Source: Amoebophrya sp. A120 (Eukaryota; Sar; Dinophyceae; Syndiniales; Amoebophryaceae). Taken from it: 64,000 bases of DNA. The position numbers and the translations under genes are program-made. Of this stretch, positions 1 through 9,923 are shown piece by piece (the first letter of the stretch is position 1; every line of letters starts with the position of its first letter). The DNA is taken from positions 2,235,700 to 2,299,699 of the forward strand of contig CAJINV010000006.1 in the NCBI GenBank assembly GCA_905178155.1, read 5' to 3'. The notes beneath the pieces were generated by a model that was not told the DNA's origin, searched no databases, and was given only the letters and a program-made list of their open reading frames with translations.

Positions 1-1050
1 TTCCTCGAAGTTGTATCTTTCCGTTGCGGGTGGCGACGAGCGGCGGTTGTCTACTCCTGGTGGATGTCGATTGGACGAAGCGCCGACGTCTTTGCGCCCC
101 GAAGACGCAATGTCAAAATGGTCCCTACTCCGGCTGGTCTTTTGCCTTTCGTGATTCTGCCCGGGGGCGTGGAGCGCGTCGTCGTCACGACCGTCGGACA
201 CCGAAGCAAGAGTCGCTCTTGTTCTTATGCGGGGTTGAAGAACGGCGTCTGAATATTCTACCTCACCGCCATCCTGTACAGGTCCATCCTCTACCACCGT
301 TGCCACATCCTCATCGCTTTGATCGGTACTTTTCGGCAAAATATTATCAGAAGGTGCTGAAGACGTAGAAGCCGCTGCGCCACTGACGTAAAACTGGTGC
401 TCATGAAAATTCCGCGGCCCACCGGTCTGTTGTTCAGGCGGTGGTGCCGTTGCGTGCGTCGTGGTAAAAACCGTGGCTGTGCCTGTGTCAGCGTGCGGTG
501 AGACGATCTTCTCGTGGTAGTTACCATCGAAGTTCCTCCCTCCTCCATCTCTCGCAGCTGCAGCATTTGGGTCGACATACAGCAGGCTTTCGAATGTTTG
601 AGTTTGACCGCTTCCAAGATTACTAGGCAAATACACGTGGTTAAAAATTTGCTCTTCAGAGCCACTTCTGGGTCCCGCAAGCTGCTGTGCCCTGGATGTT
701 GATGTAGTTCTAGCAGTAGCACTGGCTCCAGAGGAGCCGTTCCAACCTGTCTCGTGGCCGCCCAAGCACGGCCGCGGTACCAAAACGATGATCACGATCA
801 GAAAGAAGGAGGACGGCGAGGTAGAGGTTGTTCCTGAGAAGTAGGTGGAGAAGAAATTTGTATTGCCGGAAGTGGTGGTGGAACTCGAACTGCAAGAATC
901 GCTATAAGAAGAAGGAGGTGGCGGGGTCCCCTTTCTCCAAAGCAGATTTTTTCCAGTCGTGCTGGCCTCCGCATCTACTTCCAATGCAACGGTTCTTGGT
1001 TCGCCATCCGGAGAAGACGAGAAGCACTGCTGGTCTTTAAGCTGCAACAT
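1..1050 (-). CDS. Hypothetical Ser/Thr-rich membrane-anchored protein, open copy, 3' end beyond window
   Basis: No family recognised. Reading minus-strand codons from the ATG at 1050 gives 350 codons with no stop to position 1, so the gene runs off the left edge. The first in-frame stop upstream is at 1192-1194, which makes this ATG the first available. The protein has a Ser/Thr/Pro-rich N-terminus, a hydrophobic stretch FFLIVIIVLVP near residues 75-90 that could be a membrane anchor, and a long low-complexity region with HEHQFYVSG and an acidic SDEDVATVV segment. It is highly similar over its length to the truncated copy at 1946-2908. By analogy with that copy the missing end should carry a second hydrophobic segment and end in CARTK. 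No introner lies inside it. Function unknown. Confidence 0.55.
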   Translation of the reverse strand, partial: MLQLKDQQCFSSSPDGEPRTVALEVDAEASTTGKNLLWRKGTPPPPSSYSDSCSSSSTTTSGNTNFFSTYFSGTTSTSPSSFFLIVIIVLVPRPCLGGHETGWNGSSGASATARTTSTSRAQQLAGPRSGSEEQIFNHVYLPSNLGSGQTQTFESLLYVDPNAAAARDGGGRNFDGNYHEKIVSPHADTGTATVFTTTHATAPPPEQQTGGPRNFHEHQFYVSGAAASTSSAPSDNILPKSTDQSDEDVATVVEDGPVQDGGEVEYSDAVLQPRIRTRATLASVSDGRDDDALHAPGQNHERQKTSRSRDHFDIASSGRKDVGASSNRHPPGVDNRRSSPPATERYNFEE

Positions 1051-1945
1051 TATGATCAGGAGCAGGTAGACGTCTTTCGCTAGTACATAATTGTCGAACG
1101 ATCGAAAAAACCGAGCCGCTATTTCCAGGGTCTTCGGTGGACGTCGACGCTCCCAATTTGAATTTCTATACGCAGCCTCGTCATTAATGTGTCAACATTT
1201 GAGGGGGAGTTTCAGTTTTGAGTCGATCTCGCGGTTTAATGTGCCCTCAAACGGAAATTTTATGATCTGGGTAGAAATAATGACATCCTCATCACCAACG
1301 GAAAGGGTACAAAGTACTGTTCTATCTTCACGGCGAATAACCATATCCAAATTTTTTCGATTAGTTACAGAAACAGCACGGTGGGTAATACTACTTGTAC
1401 TTACTGTTACTACTGAATACGTCCTTTGCTTTTGCGTGGGAGCCGTTCGGGGAGGAAGGGAGGTTGGGTTTGGGTTTACACGTCGGGTCGTAACTGAGCG
1501 GAAAAGATGAAAAAAAGATCGCGTTTGACTGACAATGTCAGATCGTTTTTAGCTGTTGCAAGCTCGTCTCCGCCTGCTTGGTTCCTGCTAACAAGCTCTT
1601 CTCGTGTTCACAACAAAAAAAGTACCGATCCTTCCTGAGTCGTATCCACGCTCCTTGCGTCTGCGTAAAGTAAAGATCATCTATCGAAATCATCATATAG
1701 TGTGTGTGACGGCCGCTGCGACAGATCACGATCCTTGTCTCCGTCTGTACATGATCATTGCGAACTGCTAGTACTTATCCCGATCTGTGGGCGCCCCTTC
1801 CATCTCACTTGCTTTCGGTTGCCAGGGGTGCCAGTAGAAAAGAGACTGGAACAGATGTATCCAACAACTTCAGACCAGAAAGGTAATAGCCAGGACCTCC
1901 AGCTTCTTCATAGCCTCGTATTAACGCTGAGTGGCTTTTCCTGTT
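1051..1945. other. Spacer of the tandem unit, no gene seen
   Basis: AT-rich sequence between the open copy and the truncated copy. It is repeated in diverged form at about 2909-3737; for example the CGAACGATC, ATTTGAGGGGG and GCTTGCTTGG-type blocks recur in the same order. It is probably the 5' flank of the duplicated gene. I see no supportable coding region. Confidence 0.5.
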
Positions 1946-2908
1946 CTACTTTGTCCGCGCACAGAGATAGTACACTCCAATGCAAGCGAGAATGGTGAGG
2001 ATCAAAGTGTTCCAGAAGGGTAACTCGACAGATAAATGGGTCGAGTTCTTTAGAAGTAGCAACAGGTTCATGAGGTTGGGGCTGACGAATTCTGTCACGT
2101 CTTCCTCGAAGTTGTATTGTTCCATTGCGGCTGCTGATGGCGAGCGGCGGCTTTCTACTACTTCTTGGCGCTGATGAGACGAAGCGCCGACGTCTTTGCG
2201 CCCCGACGACGCAATGTGAAAATGGTGGCTGTTCCTGCTGGTCTTTTGCCTGTCGTGATTCTGCCCGGGGGCGTGGAGCGCGTCGTCGTCACGACCGTCG
2301 GACACCGAAGCAAGAGTCGCTCTTCTTCTTATGCGGGGTTGAAGAACGGCGTCTGAATATTCTACCTCACCGTCATCCTGTACAGGTCCATCCTCTACCA
2401 CGACCGTTGCCACATCCTCATCGCTTTGATCGGTACTTTTCGGCAAAATATTATCAGAAGGTGCTGAAGACGTAGAAGCCGCTGCGCCACTGACGTAAAA
2501 CTGGTGCTCATGAAAATGCCGCGGCCCACCGGTCTGTTGTTCAGGCGGTGGTGCCGTTGCGTGCGTCGTGGGAAAAACCGTGGCTGTGCCTGTGTCAGCG
2601 TGCGGTGAGACGATCTTCTCGTGGTAGTTACCATCGAAGTTCCTCTCTCCTCCATCTCTCGCAGCTGCAGGAGCATTTGCTGGGTCAACATACAGCAGGT
2701 TTTCAAACGTTTGAGTGTGACTGCTTCCGAGATTAGGCATGTAGTAGACGTGGTTAATTTGTTCTTCCACAGAGCCGCTTCTGGGTACCGCAAGCTGCGC
2801 CCGGGAAGAGGTGTCTCTAGCTGCAGTAGCACTAGCTCCTCCAGAGCCATTCCAACCTGTCTCGTGACCACCGCCCAAGCACGGCCTCGGCACCAAAACG
2901 ATGATCAC
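1946..2908 (-). pseudogene. 5'-truncated tandem copy of the hypothetical gene at 1-1050
   Basis: An open frame of about 320 codons ending in VYYLCARTK, parallel to the copy at 1-1050. It ends in a strong hydrophobic helix (ILTILACIGVYYLC) that could anchor a tail in a membrane. The match to the left copy stops near 2908. The next ~90 bases hold a short duplicated block (GTGGACGTCTTTCACTAC twice) where the left copy has ~80 more codons and its ATG. An in-frame TGA lies about 40 bases upstream and no ATG follows it before VYYMPNLG. I read it as having lost its start by a ~250 bp deletion. A non-ATG start or an unseen 5' exon is possible. Confidence 0.5.
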
Positions 2909-3737
2909 GATCAGAAAAAAGGTGGACGTCTTTCACTACCAGGTGGACGTCTTTCACTACATTGTCGAACGATCAAAAAAACCGGGCCGCTATTTCCAGG
3001 CTCTTCGGTGGACGACGCTCCCAATTTCTATTTCTATCCGCAACCTGCTCATCAATGTGTCAACATTTGAGGGGGGGATTTCAGTTCTGAGTCAATCTTG
3101 CGGTTTCTTGTGCCCTCAAACGGAAGTTTCATCTGGGTAGCAATAATGACATCATCATCACCAAGGGAAAGGGTAGGAAGTACTGTTCTATAATCGCGGC
3201 GAATAACAATATACCATATCCAAATTTCGATTACAAAGTACAGCACGGTAATCCTAGTTGTACTTAAGTACTACTGAATACGTCCTTTTGCTTTTGCGTG
3301 GGAGCCATTCGGGGAGGGAGTTTGGGTTTGGGTTTGCATGTCGTGTCGTAACTGCGAGGAAAAAATTAAGTAAAAAAAAACACGTGGTTTGACGTGACAG
3401 TTACACCGTCTCGTCTCCACCTGCTTGGTTGCTGCTAGCAAGCTCTTCTCGTGTCACAACAAAAAAAGTACCGATCCTTCCTGTCTATCTTCCACGCTTG
3501 CGTCTGCGTAAAGTGAAGATCATCAATCTATCGAGCATCATCATCAATATGTCTATCGGCCGCCGATGTGACAGATCAAGATCCTCGCTTGTAAATCATT
3601 GGGAACTGCTAGAACTTGCTTCACCTTGCAGGCGCGCGTGCCCCAGTAGTATTCAAAAAGCCTGCTCTTGCGATGTTAAGAGACTGGAACAGATCTATGG
3701 AATGTCAGACCAGAAAGGTGCTGACGACCTCCATCTT

Positions 3738-4640
3738 CGTAGCCTTATACTAACGCTGAGTGGCTTTTCCTGTTCTACTTTGTCCGCGCACTTTGCTTCA
3801 AGTAGTTAGAGCTTGGACACCCGTCAGAAACATGGGTGGTGACTTTCGAGTGACACATGAGCATTTTGCAGCAACAAGGCTTGCCGGGAGTGGGGCGCCA
3901 CGTGGAAAAATTGGCGTCGTTTTCTTTTCGGCCGGCTGCCCTGCACAGGGCAGCCAGACATGGCGCCCAGGAGCTCCCACATTTCGGCGGGATTAAACAC
4001 TCTGTAGCCTGATTGCACCCCTAGGAGCGGCCACAACCCACGCCCTATCTAGTCACACCACACTGACACTTTCCTGCTTTTTTGGAATCCAAGAAAAAGC
4101 TGACTTTTTGAAGAAAAATTCGCCAAAATGTCAGAATTCCCGAGATTCCGATAATTTCGGCCAAGTTTGAGAGCTAAACACGGTGGCACTCTTGGTGTCA
4201 CCGGGCTCAAAATCGAGCCCGGTGACACGGAGCACAAGTCGTCTGTCACCGGGACGATTTCTGGTGTCACCATCGGCTGTCACAGCTCGTGGTGACACGA
4301 AATTCGCGATTTTTTTGGCTCCGTGTCACCGCCCCGTGTCACCACTCGTGTCACCAACCCAAAAAGCTGCCCCGATGCCCTCCCACCCCCGCTTGATATC
4401 TGCCCAAATGGCCCCCAGATAGGCTTGATAGCTGCCACAGTGGACCCCTGAATGCACGCGCAGCAGCCTGGAGTCAGCATCTTAATGACGACTCCAGGCT
4501 TCATAACTGCATCTATTGAGGCTGTGGCAGACGCTTTGCCTGTAAGTACATCAACGCTTCTTCATAGCCTCATATTAACGCTGAGTGGCTTTTCCTGTTC
4601 TACTTTGTCCGCACACTTTGCTTCAAGTAGGTTCATCCTC
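3738..4640. repeat. Two further 3'-end fragments of the duplicated unit
   Basis: The last ~60 bases of the duplicated gene (ending AGTGGCTTTTCCTGTTC...TTTGTCCGC) appear again at about 3738-3800 and 4556-4630, both followed by ACTTTGCTTCAAGTAG. They are separated by ~750 bases of unrelated sequence. These are scraps of the tandem array and do not encode complete genes. Confidence 0.6.
4191..4355. repeat. Cluster of GGTGACAC/GTGTCACC sites with a perfect hairpin
   Basis: Eight copies of GTGTCACC or its complement occur in about 160 bases. Two of them form a perfect 14-bp inverted repeat with a 6-nt loop at 4195-4228 (stem GTGTCACCGGGCTC). The cluster lies in non-coding sequence between two 3'-end scraps of the tandem unit. 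Function unknown; it may be the remnant of an inserted element or a protein-binding array. Confidence 0.6.
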
Positions 4641-6024
4641 TGTTGTATGATTCAACATGCAGGACATTGATACGCACTACATGGTCCTCGCTCCTTGATG
4701 TCCTGCGACTGTGAAGTAAAGGTAAAGTGAATCGCGTCGGGTGCCATACTTCTACTGTAAGTGGAAACTCTACTTCACGTGAAGGAAGGAAGAATTTCTG
4801 TTTATATCTTCAGGGGAGTTGAAAACCTTCTAAGAGGTACTAAAATAATATTGAAGCTGCGAGTGGTCCCAGCAATTGTCATTTTCTTTTCTACTACGTG
4901 AGAGCAGGGGCCGAATTTTTCGCAGGTGCCATGACGTCAATCTGGGGGCGCCGCTTCATCTTGTCGGGGGGCGTGTGTGGGGCGGGTTAAAAATAAATGG
5001 GGATAAAACAAAAATAGCTCCAAACAAATAATAAGTCGATTAATATACACAAAAGGCAGCACAAAAGAAAAAAGAATGAGCAGCAATAGAACTACCTGTG
5101 CTACGAGCAGAATTTGATAGTGAACTACGAAATGAATTTCAAAGCATCAACACTTGCTCAACACAACCGAATGAAGCATCGCAGCCACTCCCTGAAAGTA
5201 GGAGTAGAGAAAGCAACGACTGCATCCGATATCTTCTCGAAGTGAAAAAACATGCGTTCTTGTTGTTCACAGGCTTTCATCTTTCTGTAGCTGTAAGACT
5301 AAGAAGTGCTGCTCACCTTCATAGGCATGCTATGCAGTAAGGCAAGTAAAGGAGATCACTACGCTACTTCTACTTTGAAAAAATCTGAATCGTGACTTTT
5401 TCAAATCTTCATGCGATCAAATTGGTTTTTTTTTTTTCATTTGTGCATGGGGACGCGCGGGCTCCGCGTGCTCTTTTACGTTTCGCAGTTGAAGATAGAA
5501 AAAGAGGAAACTGAGGCTGGTAACTGTTGGGTAAAAAGTAATGGGTTGGGTAGATAAAGAGATCTATCGAAAAACAAACTCTAACGGTAGGTATGGTCGT
5601 GCTCTTCGTAAAGGTCCATCTGCTATGCGTTTGACTGTTTGTTTCTCTTTCTGTAACGATCTCTTGCGTATGTGCTCTTAGGATGGTATGGCCTTGCCTT
5701 AACTTGTATAAACTTCCGCGCTTCTTCGGTTTTCGGTCGTGCTTTCTAACTACTTTCGCTGTGAAGATAATTGTGCTTCTAGTAACAAAGACAGAAATCT
5801 CGGTTTATCCACCATAGCATGGGGACCAGGCGTGCTGTTTAGTTTTAAAAAGTGCCAGAAAAATGGAGTACTTCGTCGGTGTTTGCTGTGCTGCTTACTG
5901 CGGTTGAAGGTTGAGATGTTTATCATACCGTCGTAAGCGCTATTTCACAGAACCAACACCGCTCCTACAGATCGTGTGAAGACCACAGAGGATCGTTAAC
6001 ACAACTAGCAAGACCTGATCCTGC
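4641..6024. other. AT-rich intergenic region, no gene seen
   Basis: Downstream of the membrane-protein gene that ends at 6025. It contains homopolymer runs and short unconnected ORFs without recognisable features. No tRNA-like or rRNA-like sequence was recognised. Confidence 0.4.
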
Positions 6025-9000
6025 TCACGTCGGCACCCCAAGGCTGGTTCTCGGACCACCCCCGCCACCACCGCCGCCCGGCGGTCCACGAACCCCTCCG
6101 CGCGGACTGGCCTGCGGCTTCGAACCCCCGCGCGGGCTTGCTTGCGGTATGGGAATGTCAGGATTGAAATCGACAAAGTTGATATTAACTTGTAATGCAT
6201 AAAATTGATACCAATTGGACCCGCCGTTTCTAGTCGGCGCATGACAAATTTTGTCCGTACCGGAAGCCAGTTTGTCATGCTGTTTAGGGCAAAGGGGCAT
6301 CCCCTCAGTGATGCTAATCAGCGGCCCAATTATCGATCCTTACCAGCACTACAATCTGCATCCATTGCGTCCTCTACAATAGAGGCAGTCTTTGCGCTGC
6401 ATTTTATATATGCATGGCAAATCATTTCAACTTTGATGATTTCAATCCTGACAATCCCATATGCGGCTTCATTCCGGTCGTAGAACCCCCAAAGTCGTTG
6501 CAAAAGTATCGCACTCGTATAAATGCATATACAAACTTCCTCAGCATGAGAAATGAAATTTGTAATGCAGAGTTGCCTTGGAAACAAGATTTGTAATGCA
6601 AGACTTGCATTTGTACGAGTACGATAATTTTGCACAGGATACATTCCGGTAGATCCTCTGGGCGAGGGTCCGGGGACGTGCCCATGGCTGGTACGTGGGG
6701 AGCCGCCCCGGGGTATGAATTGCAAAAATGTCTGGGTCTGGAAGAATGCAGGAGTTTGTCATGCATTTTCGCATGACGCCTGACGCCTGTAATGCATGAT
6801 CTAGCAACACAGATTTTTAGAGGGCTTTCTAATGCCTATTCCGCATGAGAAATGCCCTCTCCGCGTAACACAAACTGGTACTGGAGTACTGTTGCTGGTC
6901 ATGCAATACAGATTTCTTTGGAATCCAGAGACAGCATTACAAGTTCCTTTCTTCCAGACCCAGACATATTTGCAATGCATACGGGGAGACGGTGGCATGT
7001 CCACGCGATGGGAAACTTGTTGGCCCCGGGGAGAAGCGGGTGGTTTTTCTGTAGTTTTTTGTATAAAGTTTTATAACATTTTCATTTGGATGCACGATTG
7101 TCTTGTATTTCAATGTCAATCGATACCAGCATCTCGGAGGTGGGTAAATCTACATGTTCATATTAACTATAAGAATTTGAATTTAAGCAGCTTAAATTCA
7201 GATTCTTATAGTTATATAAGCTTAAATTAAGCTTATATAACGTAACAAAAATTTTGATTGTCATTTATATGTCCAGGCTTGAAGGAGCTGCCGAACGAGG
7301 CCGAAATTGTTGAAGTAGCCACTTCAGCAATTTGCGTTGTGCAAATTGTTGAAGTGGGCACTCCAACAATTTGCGTTGTTGTCCAGCTTCAGTTTGCAAC
7401 GTGTCACGCAACGGCTATTGAGATGGGTACTTCAGCACTCTGATGGAAAGTTAAGCACCAATAACCACTTCAATAACAAGCGCGTGACAAATTGCAAATT
7501 GAACAACAAGACAGATTCGGGTTGAAGTGAGACGGCGAGCACGCCCCGCCGTCGCTTTTTTCCTCTCTCACGAAAAATCTGCACGCCCCTAACTGTTGGG
7601 TGAGGAAAAACAAAACAAACGCGCGGCGCGCAGCGCCGCGCCAAGCCCAAAATTTTGGGCGGCGGAGGAAGGCGCGGCCTTCTTTTTTAAGAAGTGCACG
7701 ACGCGCGCGAGTTTTTTTTCTTTGTTTTTTCTCGCTGCGATGAGGGCCATTCTTTTGCTGTAGCCTTGGTGGTTTTTCTGTAGTGGTACCCTTGGGAGAA
7801 GCAGGTGGTTTTTCTGTAGTTTTTTGTAAAGTTTGTTCACGTTTTGATTTTCATGCACGGCTGCCTAGCTAGTAGTGCAAAATTGTGTACCAGGCTAGTG
7901 CAAAATTGTGTACCATGCTAGAAGATCAACAGCAAAAGGTATTTAATCATCTTCTAAATCATAGCAACAAAATTTAAATTTAACGAAGCATGGCAATTCC
8001 AATAAATTAAAATTTGAGTATACGTCCAGGCTTGAAGGAGCTGCCGAAATTGTCGCTGACGCCGGATTTCTCTTCCGCAGCAACCTTGGTTCCGCGGGCG
8101 CCCCCTCTGCCCATAGACATATGCATTGCAAAAGTATCGCACTCGTATACATGCATTACAAATTTCCTTAGCATGAGAAAGAAAATTTGTAAATGCGGAT
8201 TTAGCTTAAAAACGAGATTTGTAATGCATGTTTGCAATTACTACGAGTACGATGCTTTTGCATTTGATAAGACAATCGACTTCCCAGTTCCATCGTCATG
8301 CCGCGGCTATCAAGTGCAAACTTGATGTTTGGGTATGGAAGCTTGTTGTGACATCGCTATGATGTGGCGAATCACGTGAAGACGCCTCCATCGACAGCCA
8401 AGCATGAAAAATTTCTAAGCTGTTAAGCCTACGTGTAGTTGCCTATCTTGCATGACAAACTGCGTTCTTTCTGCATGGCAGAGAAAAGCGGCTGTTCTTG
8501 GGTAACGTGCATGGCAGACTTGAGAGTCCTGCATGACAGACTCGAGAGTCCTTTGAGTCAGAGAGAGAGTCATCCTCGCTCTGCATGACAAACCTTGCGA
8601 CATCATGCTTCCAGACCCAGACATGTTCACAGTTGATAGCGGCCCCAGGCAAACGATTTCCCCTTTTCGATTTTCCTCCGCTCCGTCAAGCCCCCCGCTA
8701 TGAAAGCCTCAGGTTGGAAATTCTCGAAGTGGAAAGAATTTGTAATGCAAAAAAACGACTGCAGTTGAAGCAAGCGCCATTTGTAGTCGGCGCATGACAA
8801 ATTTCTCGGGCACTCAAAGCATGTCTGTCATGCAGGTTAAGGCAAGGGGTGCCTTTCTCTCGTGCTAAGCAGCACTCCAATTCTTCACCCCTAGCTGCAG
8901 GACAATAGCCGGCCTCCATTGCGTCCTCTGCAATACAGAGGTTTTTGCGTAGCATTTCATGCATCACAAATTATTTCCACTTTGAGGATTTCCAACGTGA

Positions 9001-9923
9001 GGCTTTCATACCCGCTTGCGCATCCAGCCTGCTTTCCCGCAGCATCGAGTGACAGCCGTAGGCAAAGAGGGCGAGAATGACCACACATCCTGTGCAAAAG
9101 TATCGTACTCGTACTAATTGCATTTATGCATTACAAATCTCTTTCTCAAGGCAAATCAGCATTACAAATTCAATTTGTAATGCTGGGCCAATTTGTAATG
9201 CAATTTATACTAGTACGATGCTTTTGTATTGCATACCACACCGCCGATGGCAATTCCCGCGACGGCCGCCGTGCCAAGCCCCTCGTCGCTGTCATCACCG
9301 GAAGCGGCGGCGGCGGCGCCTGCTTCACACACCGCGGTGTAGTCTGCTGGTGTGCGGTACGCGAGAGCCTGATAGATTTACATTTAGATTTTAGCATGTG
9401 GATTTAGTGGGGCATGACAAAAACAAATGAGCCCTCGCAGCCGGTACGACGTCTGGCTCTACTGGAGGTGATTTTTGTACTTACTTACACAACTTAGTCT
9501 TAGTACGCGACGACGTCGAACTGCAACTGCACGAGCACGAGAACGGTAGGTGCCTCTTTTCATCAAAAACAGGTGAAAATAGGAGAACAAAACAATCCAA
9601 AATAAACTAACGATGGCGATCGCTATGAAGAACAAAAACATCATCCTCATAGAAGTATGTACCTGTGTCGGGTGCACGTAGCAGTTCGCGGCACAGGCTA
9701 CGCAGTAGGTGTTATCTGCATTCACCCCTGTGCTCGAATCGACGCAGAGCATGGTATCGTGGCTCCACTCGAGGGCGAAAAGACCATCATTCCGGATTCG
9801 CTTGACAAGAGCGCGCTTCCAAACTCCATTGTACTGCGCGTAAATGTAGGAATTCGTCGAGCAGGCGGAACTCAGGCGCACCAGAAGAGATGCAAATAAG
9901 AGGTGGAAGATGAAATTCGCCAT
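6025..9923 (-). CDS. Predicted type I membrane protein with Cys-containing ectodomain and RG/P-rich tail (11 exons, 300 aa)
   Basis: Family not recognised. Exons (one TSD copy counted): 9923-9663, 9368-9236, 9080-9011, 8693-8639, 8302-8270, 8114-8024, 7048-6982, 6708-6642, 6469-6462, 6142-6025; the 17-nt micro-exon 6462-6478 lies between two introners. They sum to 903 nt. The first intron (9662-9369) and the 7049-8023 intron are GT-AG; the other introns are introners. The protein has a signal peptide (MANFIFHLLFASLLVRLSSA), a ~95-residue ectodomain with about seven Cys including CVACAANC, and an Ala/Asp linker. A membrane helix follows at about residues 118-140 (GTAAVAGIAIGGVVILALFA). The tail is basic, with GRGMTM, repeated SPRGG and KPQASPRGG blocks and an octaglycine. 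The same frame runs through every exon, which strongly supports the model. Likely surface or secretory pathway. A contiguous reading of exon 1 to 9459 gives an alternative 154-aa product. Confidence 0.7.
6148..6461. mobile_element. Introner, family C-prime, intron of the membrane-protein gene
   Basis: Terminal inverted repeats: TATGGGAATGTCAGGATTGA at one end and its near-complement at the other. TSD TGCGG at 6143-6147 and 6462-6466. Excision plus loss of one TSD copy restores the frame. Related to the element at 26100-26419. Confidence 0.85.
6479..6641. mobile_element. Introner, family B, intron of the membrane-protein gene
   Basis: Family B inverted repeats (GTTGCAAAAGTATCGCACTC near one end, GTACGATAATTTTGCACAGG at the other). 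It has the longest TSD in the window, CATTCCGGT, at 6470-6478 and 6642-6650. The left terminus is unusual, with ~15 extra bases before the inverted repeat. Confidence 0.75.
6714..6981. mobile_element. Introner, family A, intron of the membrane-protein gene
   Basis: Family A inverted repeats: GCAAAAATGTCTGGGTCTGG near one end and CCAGACCCAGACATATTTGC near the other. TSD CGGGG at 6709-6713 and 6982-6986. Excision restores SPRGG in frame. Confidence 0.88.
7020..7310. repeat. Direct repeat copy 1 (exon start, intron, exon end)
   Basis: This segment holds the start of the exon at 7048 and, near 7270-7310, a copy of the end of the upstream exon (GTCCAGGCTTGAAGGAGCTG). The same arrangement recurs at about 7780-8070, where the active 5' splice site lies. 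In copy 1 the donor GT is replaced by AT. Confidence 0.6.
7167..7241. repeat. Two adjacent inverted repeats
   Basis: 7167-7187 pairs with 7191-7211 (20 of 21 positions, 3-nt loop). It is followed at once by a 31-nt palindrome, 7211-7241 (arms GTTATATAAGCTTAA, 1-nt centre). Both lie inside the GT-AG intron of the membrane-protein gene. Confidence 0.8.
7780..8070. repeat. Direct repeat copy 2 (duplicate of 7020-7310)
   Basis: It carries a duplicate of the exon start seen at 7048 (acceptor CTACAG followed by AAAAACCACC at 7813) and the real end of the exon 8024-8114. Splicing from 8024 to 7813 would also be in frame, so an alternative exon is possible. Confidence 0.55.
7873..7918. repeat. 23-bp tandem repeat, two copies
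   Basis: Units 7873-7895 and 7896-7918 both begin TAGTGCAAAATTGTGTACCA and differ at one base near the end. They lie inside the intron. Confidence 0.85.
8120..8269. mobile_element. Introner, family B, intron of the membrane-protein gene
   Basis: Inverted repeats TATGCATTGCAAAAGTATCG and GTACGATGCTTTTGCATTTG. TSD AGACA at 8115-8119 and 8270-8274. 150 bp. Confidence 0.88.
8308..8638. mobile_element. Introner, diverged family A, intron of the membrane-protein gene
   Basis: The left end is a degenerate family A terminus (TATCAAGTGCAAACTTGATG); the right end is CCAGACCCAGACATGTTCAC then GTTGATA. TSD GCGGC at 8303-8307 and 8639-8643. The interior is rich in GCATGACA and its complement. Confidence 0.8.
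8699..9010. mobile_element. Introner, family C, intron of the membrane-protein gene
   Basis: Inverted repeats TATGAAAGCCTCAGGTTGG and its complement CCAACGTGAGGCTTTCATA. TSD CCCGC at 8694-8698 and 9011-9015. Closely related to the element at 11713-12015. Confidence 0.88.
9087..9235. mobile_element. Introner, family B, intron inside the membrane-helix coding sequence
   Basis: Starts ATCCTGTGCAAAAGTATCGT and ends GTACGATGCTTTTGTATTGC-ATA. TSD CCACAC at 9081-9086 and 9236-9241. Excision rebuilds the continuous membrane helix GGVVILALF. Confidence 0.88.

Noticed and set aside
291-722. 143-codon minus ORF in another frame
   Set aside because: A shadow. The frame conserved with the tandem copy is the one open from 1050 to 1.
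9459-9923. 154-aa protein with an internal membrane helix
   Set aside because: A GT donor at 9662 and an acceptor at 9369 join the first 87 residues in phase to a frame with a better membrane helix and ten further exons. The contiguous ORF is kept only as an alternative.
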